Of a DNA stretch of 64,000 bases, positions 61,667 through 64,000 are shown one piece after another (within the stretch, counting starts at the first letter, position 1; each line of letters starts with the position of its first letter). The stretch lies in contig NZ_QTUA01000001.1 in assembly GCF_003386865.1 (NCBI RefSeq), positions 558,001 through 622,000 of the forward strand, written 5' to 3'. The translations under genes were made by a program, and so were the position numbers. The stretch comes from Calidifontibacter indicus. Its GTDB lineage: Bacteria; Actinomycetota; Actinomycetes; Actinomycetales; Dermatophilaceae. The notes under the pieces are model-generated. The model did not search any database. It was not told the DNA's origin and saw only the letters and a list, made by a program, of their open reading frames with translations.

Positions 61667-62097
61667 CCGGCGTCGGCATCGACCGGTTGCTCGCCGACGC
61701 GCGCGAAGGCCTGACCCGGGTGCAACCGGACGAGCTTGCGGCCCGCCGACGCGACGGGGCGTTCGTCGTCGACGTGCGGCCCAGCGAGACCCGCACCGTC
61801 GAAGGGCACGTTCCCGGAGCCGTCGTCATCGACCGACTGGTGCTCGAGTGGCGTCTCGACCCGACCAGCGGCGCCTCGATCCCCGATGGACCCGGTCTCG
61901 ACGACGAGGTGATCGTGGTCTGCAACGAGGGGTACGCCTCGTCGCTGGCGGCGCGCGACCTGCAGCGGCTCGGGTTCCACCGAGCGACCGACCTCGTCGG
62001 CGGTTTCCGGGCTTACGCTGCCGTGGGCGGCCGGGTGCAGAAGGAGCCGACCTGCGTCGCGACGGCCGTTCCGACAACGGTCGAAGCAAACACGTAA
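61663..62097 (+). CDS. Rhodanese-domain sulfurtransferase
   Basis: 144 residues. Single rhodanese domain: RRRDGAFVVDVRPSETRTVEGHVPGAVVIDR, LEWRLDPTS, and the active-site loop VVCNEGYASSLAARDLQRLGF with Cys nucleophile; then ATDLVGGFRAYAA. Two GTG codons in a row (61660, 61663); the second overlaps the cysteine dioxygenase stop as GTGA. Fusion or pairing of cysteine dioxygenase with rhodanese is known elsewhere, so sulfur from a persulfide or thiosulfate is the likely substrate. Confidence 0.9.
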   Translation: MTGVGIDRLLADAREGLTRVQPDELAARRRDGAFVVDVRPSETRTVEGHVPGAVVIDRLVLEWRLDPTSGASIPDGPGLDDEVIVVCNEGYASSLAARDLQRLGFHRATDLVGGFRAYAAVGGRVQKEPTCVATAVPTTVEANT

Positions 62098-62193
62098 CAG
62101 CCGTCGTACCAACTTCCCCCAAACCCCTGCGAAAAGCCCTTCTCAGGAGGAACCTCACAGCAGGGAACCTCTTGATCGAAGGGCATCGGGGAC

Positions 62194-64000
62194 ATGGGAT
62201 CGATCGGACGGCGCCTGCTGGCGCTCGGCACAGCATTCGCCACGGCGACCGCGATGGCGGCCGCTGTGCAACCACCGGCGCTCGGCAGCACGCCGGCGGC
62301 CAAGTCATCGGCACAGTCGTCCACCACGGTGCTCGACAACAAGACGCCGGTGAAGGGGCCGAAGAAGGAGGGCACCACGACCCGCGCGGTGCGTGGCGCT
62401 CCGGTCAACCCGGCGCCGTACACGGCGATTCAGCCCGACGGCACCAAGTTGACGCTCGTCAACCACGGCGACAGCCTGCGCAGTTGGACGACCACCGACA
62501 AGGGCGCCACCGTCGTCAAGGATTCCTCGAACACCTGGCGCTACGCCGACCACCTCGACGCGAACGGTCAACCGGCGGCGAGCGCTGTGGCGGCCGGGCC
62601 GAGCAAGGCGCCGCCGAGCGCGTCGACCGACCTCAAGCCGAGCAAGGACCGCGTGGCCGCGCCGGTCGACGACAGGGCGCCGTTCGCCGGGTTCACCGGC
62701 AACCAGCGCACGGTCGTCATCCTCGCGCAGTTCCTCGACCTCACCTCCCGGGGCACCACCCCGGCGCAGTGGTCGCAGAACTTCTTCGGGGCGTCCGGCA
62801 GTGTGCGGTCGTTCTACAAGGGCGCCAGTTTCAACCAACTCGACCTGGTGCCGGCCACCGAGACCAGCGGCACGGCGAACGACGGGGTGATCGGTTGGGT
62901 GACCCTGCCGATGAACCACCCGAACACCGCCGGAAACACCAGCACGGTCAACCAGAACCTCACCGCCGCCGCGATCCAGGCGGCCGACCCGTTCATCAAC
63001 TACGCCGCGTTCGACACGAACGGCGACGGCTACATCGCACCGGGCGAGCTGCACATCACGGTGATCGTCGCCGGCTACGAGACGTCGTACGGCGGCACCT
63101 CATCGTGCAGCCCGAGCGTGTGGGGTCACAAGTGGGCGGTGGCGAGCGCGCCGACCGTCGACGGCAAGATCGTCGGTCGCCTGGGCTACACCCAGTTCGG
63201 TGAGGTGCACTGCCTCGCGTCCAATCCGGCCGGAGCGCATATGGCGACGATCGGCATCATGGCTCACGAGTTCGGCCACGACCTCGGCTGGACCGACCTC
63301 TACGACACCAGTTTCCGCACCGAAGGCATCGGCGCGTGGAGCCTGATGGCGTCAGGCAGTTGGGGCACCAGTGGCGGTGGCCAACAAGGAAATTCGCCGA
63401 CCTTGCCCGATGCCTACAGCAAGTATCTCCAGGGTTGGATCACACCCACCGTGGTGAACACGAGTGGCCGGAGCGTGTCGTTGAGTGCAGCCGCCACGAG
63501 CAGCCAAGCCGTGCTGTTGGGCGTCAACCCAGGTGGCGCCGAGATGGGTGGCACGGGGGAGTACTTCCTCGTCGAGAACCGGCAACCGACCGGCCTCGAT
63601 GCCGCCCTGCCGGGGTGCGGGCTGCTCGTCTATCACGTGGCGGAGACCTTCACGAACAACGCGGGCGCAGTGTCCACCGGGCGCCTGATCGACGTCGAGG
63701 AGGCCGGAGGCCCGCAGGACATGGACACTTACCCGGGTAGCCGCGGCTCCGCGGACGACCCGTGGCACGCAGTCGCCGGACACACCCAGTTCAACGCGAC
63801 GAGTGTGCCCAACTCCAACTTCTACTCGGGAGCGGGGTCGGGGGCGTCGATGGTGGCGACCGGCGGCTGTGCGGCAACGATGACCGCGACCGTGACCGGC
63901 GCCGGCACACTGCCTGTGGCACCGGCGAACGACAACTTCGTGAACGGACGCGTCCTGACCCCCGTCACCGGCGGCACCTGGACGCAGACCACCGCGAACG
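62194..64000 (+). CDS. Secreted M6-family (immune inhibitor A-like) metalloprotease, 3' partial
   Basis: At least 602 residues, open at the window end. Signal peptide (RLLALGTAFATATAMAAA), a propeptide (about 35-160), then the catalytic domain: RTVVILAQFLDLTSRGTTPA, a Ca-type DTNGDGYI, and the zinc motif MAHEFGHDLGWTDLYD (HExxH) with GAWSLMASG as the Met-turn. C-terminal part begins a domain with PANDNFVNGRVLTPVTGG, a pattern often repeated in secreted actinobacterial proteins. A TGA lies just upstream in frame, so ATG 62194 is the only start. Likely extracellular protein degradation. The gene continues beyond the window. Confidence 0.9.
   Translation, partial: MGSIGRRLLALGTAFATATAMAAAVQPPALGSTPAAKSSAQSSTTVLDNKTPVKGPKKEGTTTRAVRGAPVNPAPYTAIQPDGTKLTLVNHGDSLRSWTTTDKGATVVKDSSNTWRYADHLDANGQPAASAVAAGPSKAPPSASTDLKPSKDRVAAPVDDRAPFAGFTGNQRTVVILAQFLDLTSRGTTPAQWSQNFFGASGSVRSFYKGASFNQLDLVPATETSGTANDGVIGWVTLPMNHPNTAGNTSTVNQNLTAAAIQAADPFINYAAFDTNGDGYIAPGELHITVIVAGYETSYGGTSSCSPSVWGHKWAVASAPTVDGKIVGRLGYTQFGEVHCLASNPAGAHMATIGIMAHEFGHDLGWTDLYDTSFRTEGIGAWSLMASGSWGTSGGGQQGNSPTLPDAYSKYLQGWITPTVVNTSGRSVSLSAAATSSQAVLLGVNPGGAEMGGTGEYFLVENRQPTGLDAALPGCGLLVYHVAETFTNNAGAVSTGRLIDVEEAGGPQDMDTYPGSRGSADDPWHAVAGHTQFNATSVPNSNFYSGAGSGASMVATGGCAATMTATVTGAGTLPVAPANDNFVNGRVLTPVTGGTWTQTTAN

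Overview
The window is high-GC DNA from the chromosome of an actinobacterium (Actinomycetota, most likely Micrococcales and perhaps near Dermacoccaceae; the family is a guess from gene content). The core, 17.4-34.3 kb, follows the gene order next to the replication origin in mycobacteria and relatives: ppiA, rhomboid protease, crgA, DUF881 protein, trpG/pabA, pknB, pknA, pbpA, rodA, pstP, fhaB, fhaA and tRNA-Leu(CAG). dnaA, dnaN and the gyrases are not in the window.

Layout. 0-6.3 kb: a translationally coupled operon for uptake (peptide-type ABC transporter, first gene cut by the window edge) and catabolism (nanA, nanK, nanE) of sialic acid. 6.4-11.5 kb: a Nei-type glycosylase, a hemerythrin protein, a three-gene envelope cluster (Ala-rich membrane protein, Holin-X, DUF3618) and ilvA. 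11.6-12.5 kb: an AT-richer island with a small secreted Cys-rich protein overlapping a candidate immunity gene. 12.6-15.9 kb: an operon of ATP-grasp ligase, cyanophycinase-like peptidase and Fes-like esterase. 16.3-17.2 kb: a LEA-like repeat membrane protein. 17.4-30.3 kb: the conserved division, peptidoglycan and Ser/Thr-phosphorylation cluster. 30.5-44.8 kb: DUF2207 protein, acetoacetyl-CoA synthetase, tRNA-Leu, F420-type oxidoreductase, a very large indolepyruvate ferredoxin oxidoreductase, three acyl-CoA/lipid-type enzymes, PPK2, a small HTH protein and a metallo-beta-lactamase-fold hydrolase. 44.9-50 kb: secreted and lipoprotein genes, a phospholipase A2, and several decayed genes. 50.1-60.3 kb: a four-gene overlapping operon of a TM0106-type RecB-like nuclease with recC, recB and recD. 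60.3-64 kb: a Nudix/winged-helix regulator, cysteine dioxygenase plus rhodanese, and an M6 metalloprotease that runs off the end.

The least expected layer is between the genes. At least five clear copies (plus two degenerate or half copies) of a roughly 70-bp complex palindrome lie in the window, together with two other palindrome families, and three gene fragments (cupin, VOC, maltose acetyltransferase) end exactly against these palindromes. Seven genes without a Shine-Dalgarno sequence have a TAnnnT hexamer 6-7 nt before the start codon, suggesting frequent leaderless transcription. Two clusters of DnaA-box-like sequences lie away from any dnaA gene. The best candidates for new biology are the palindrome family with its gene remnants, the secreted-toxin/immunity-like pair, the ATP-grasp/peptidase/esterase operon, and the nuclease-recCBD operon. 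All functional statements come from motifs and gene order read by eye; no searches were run.
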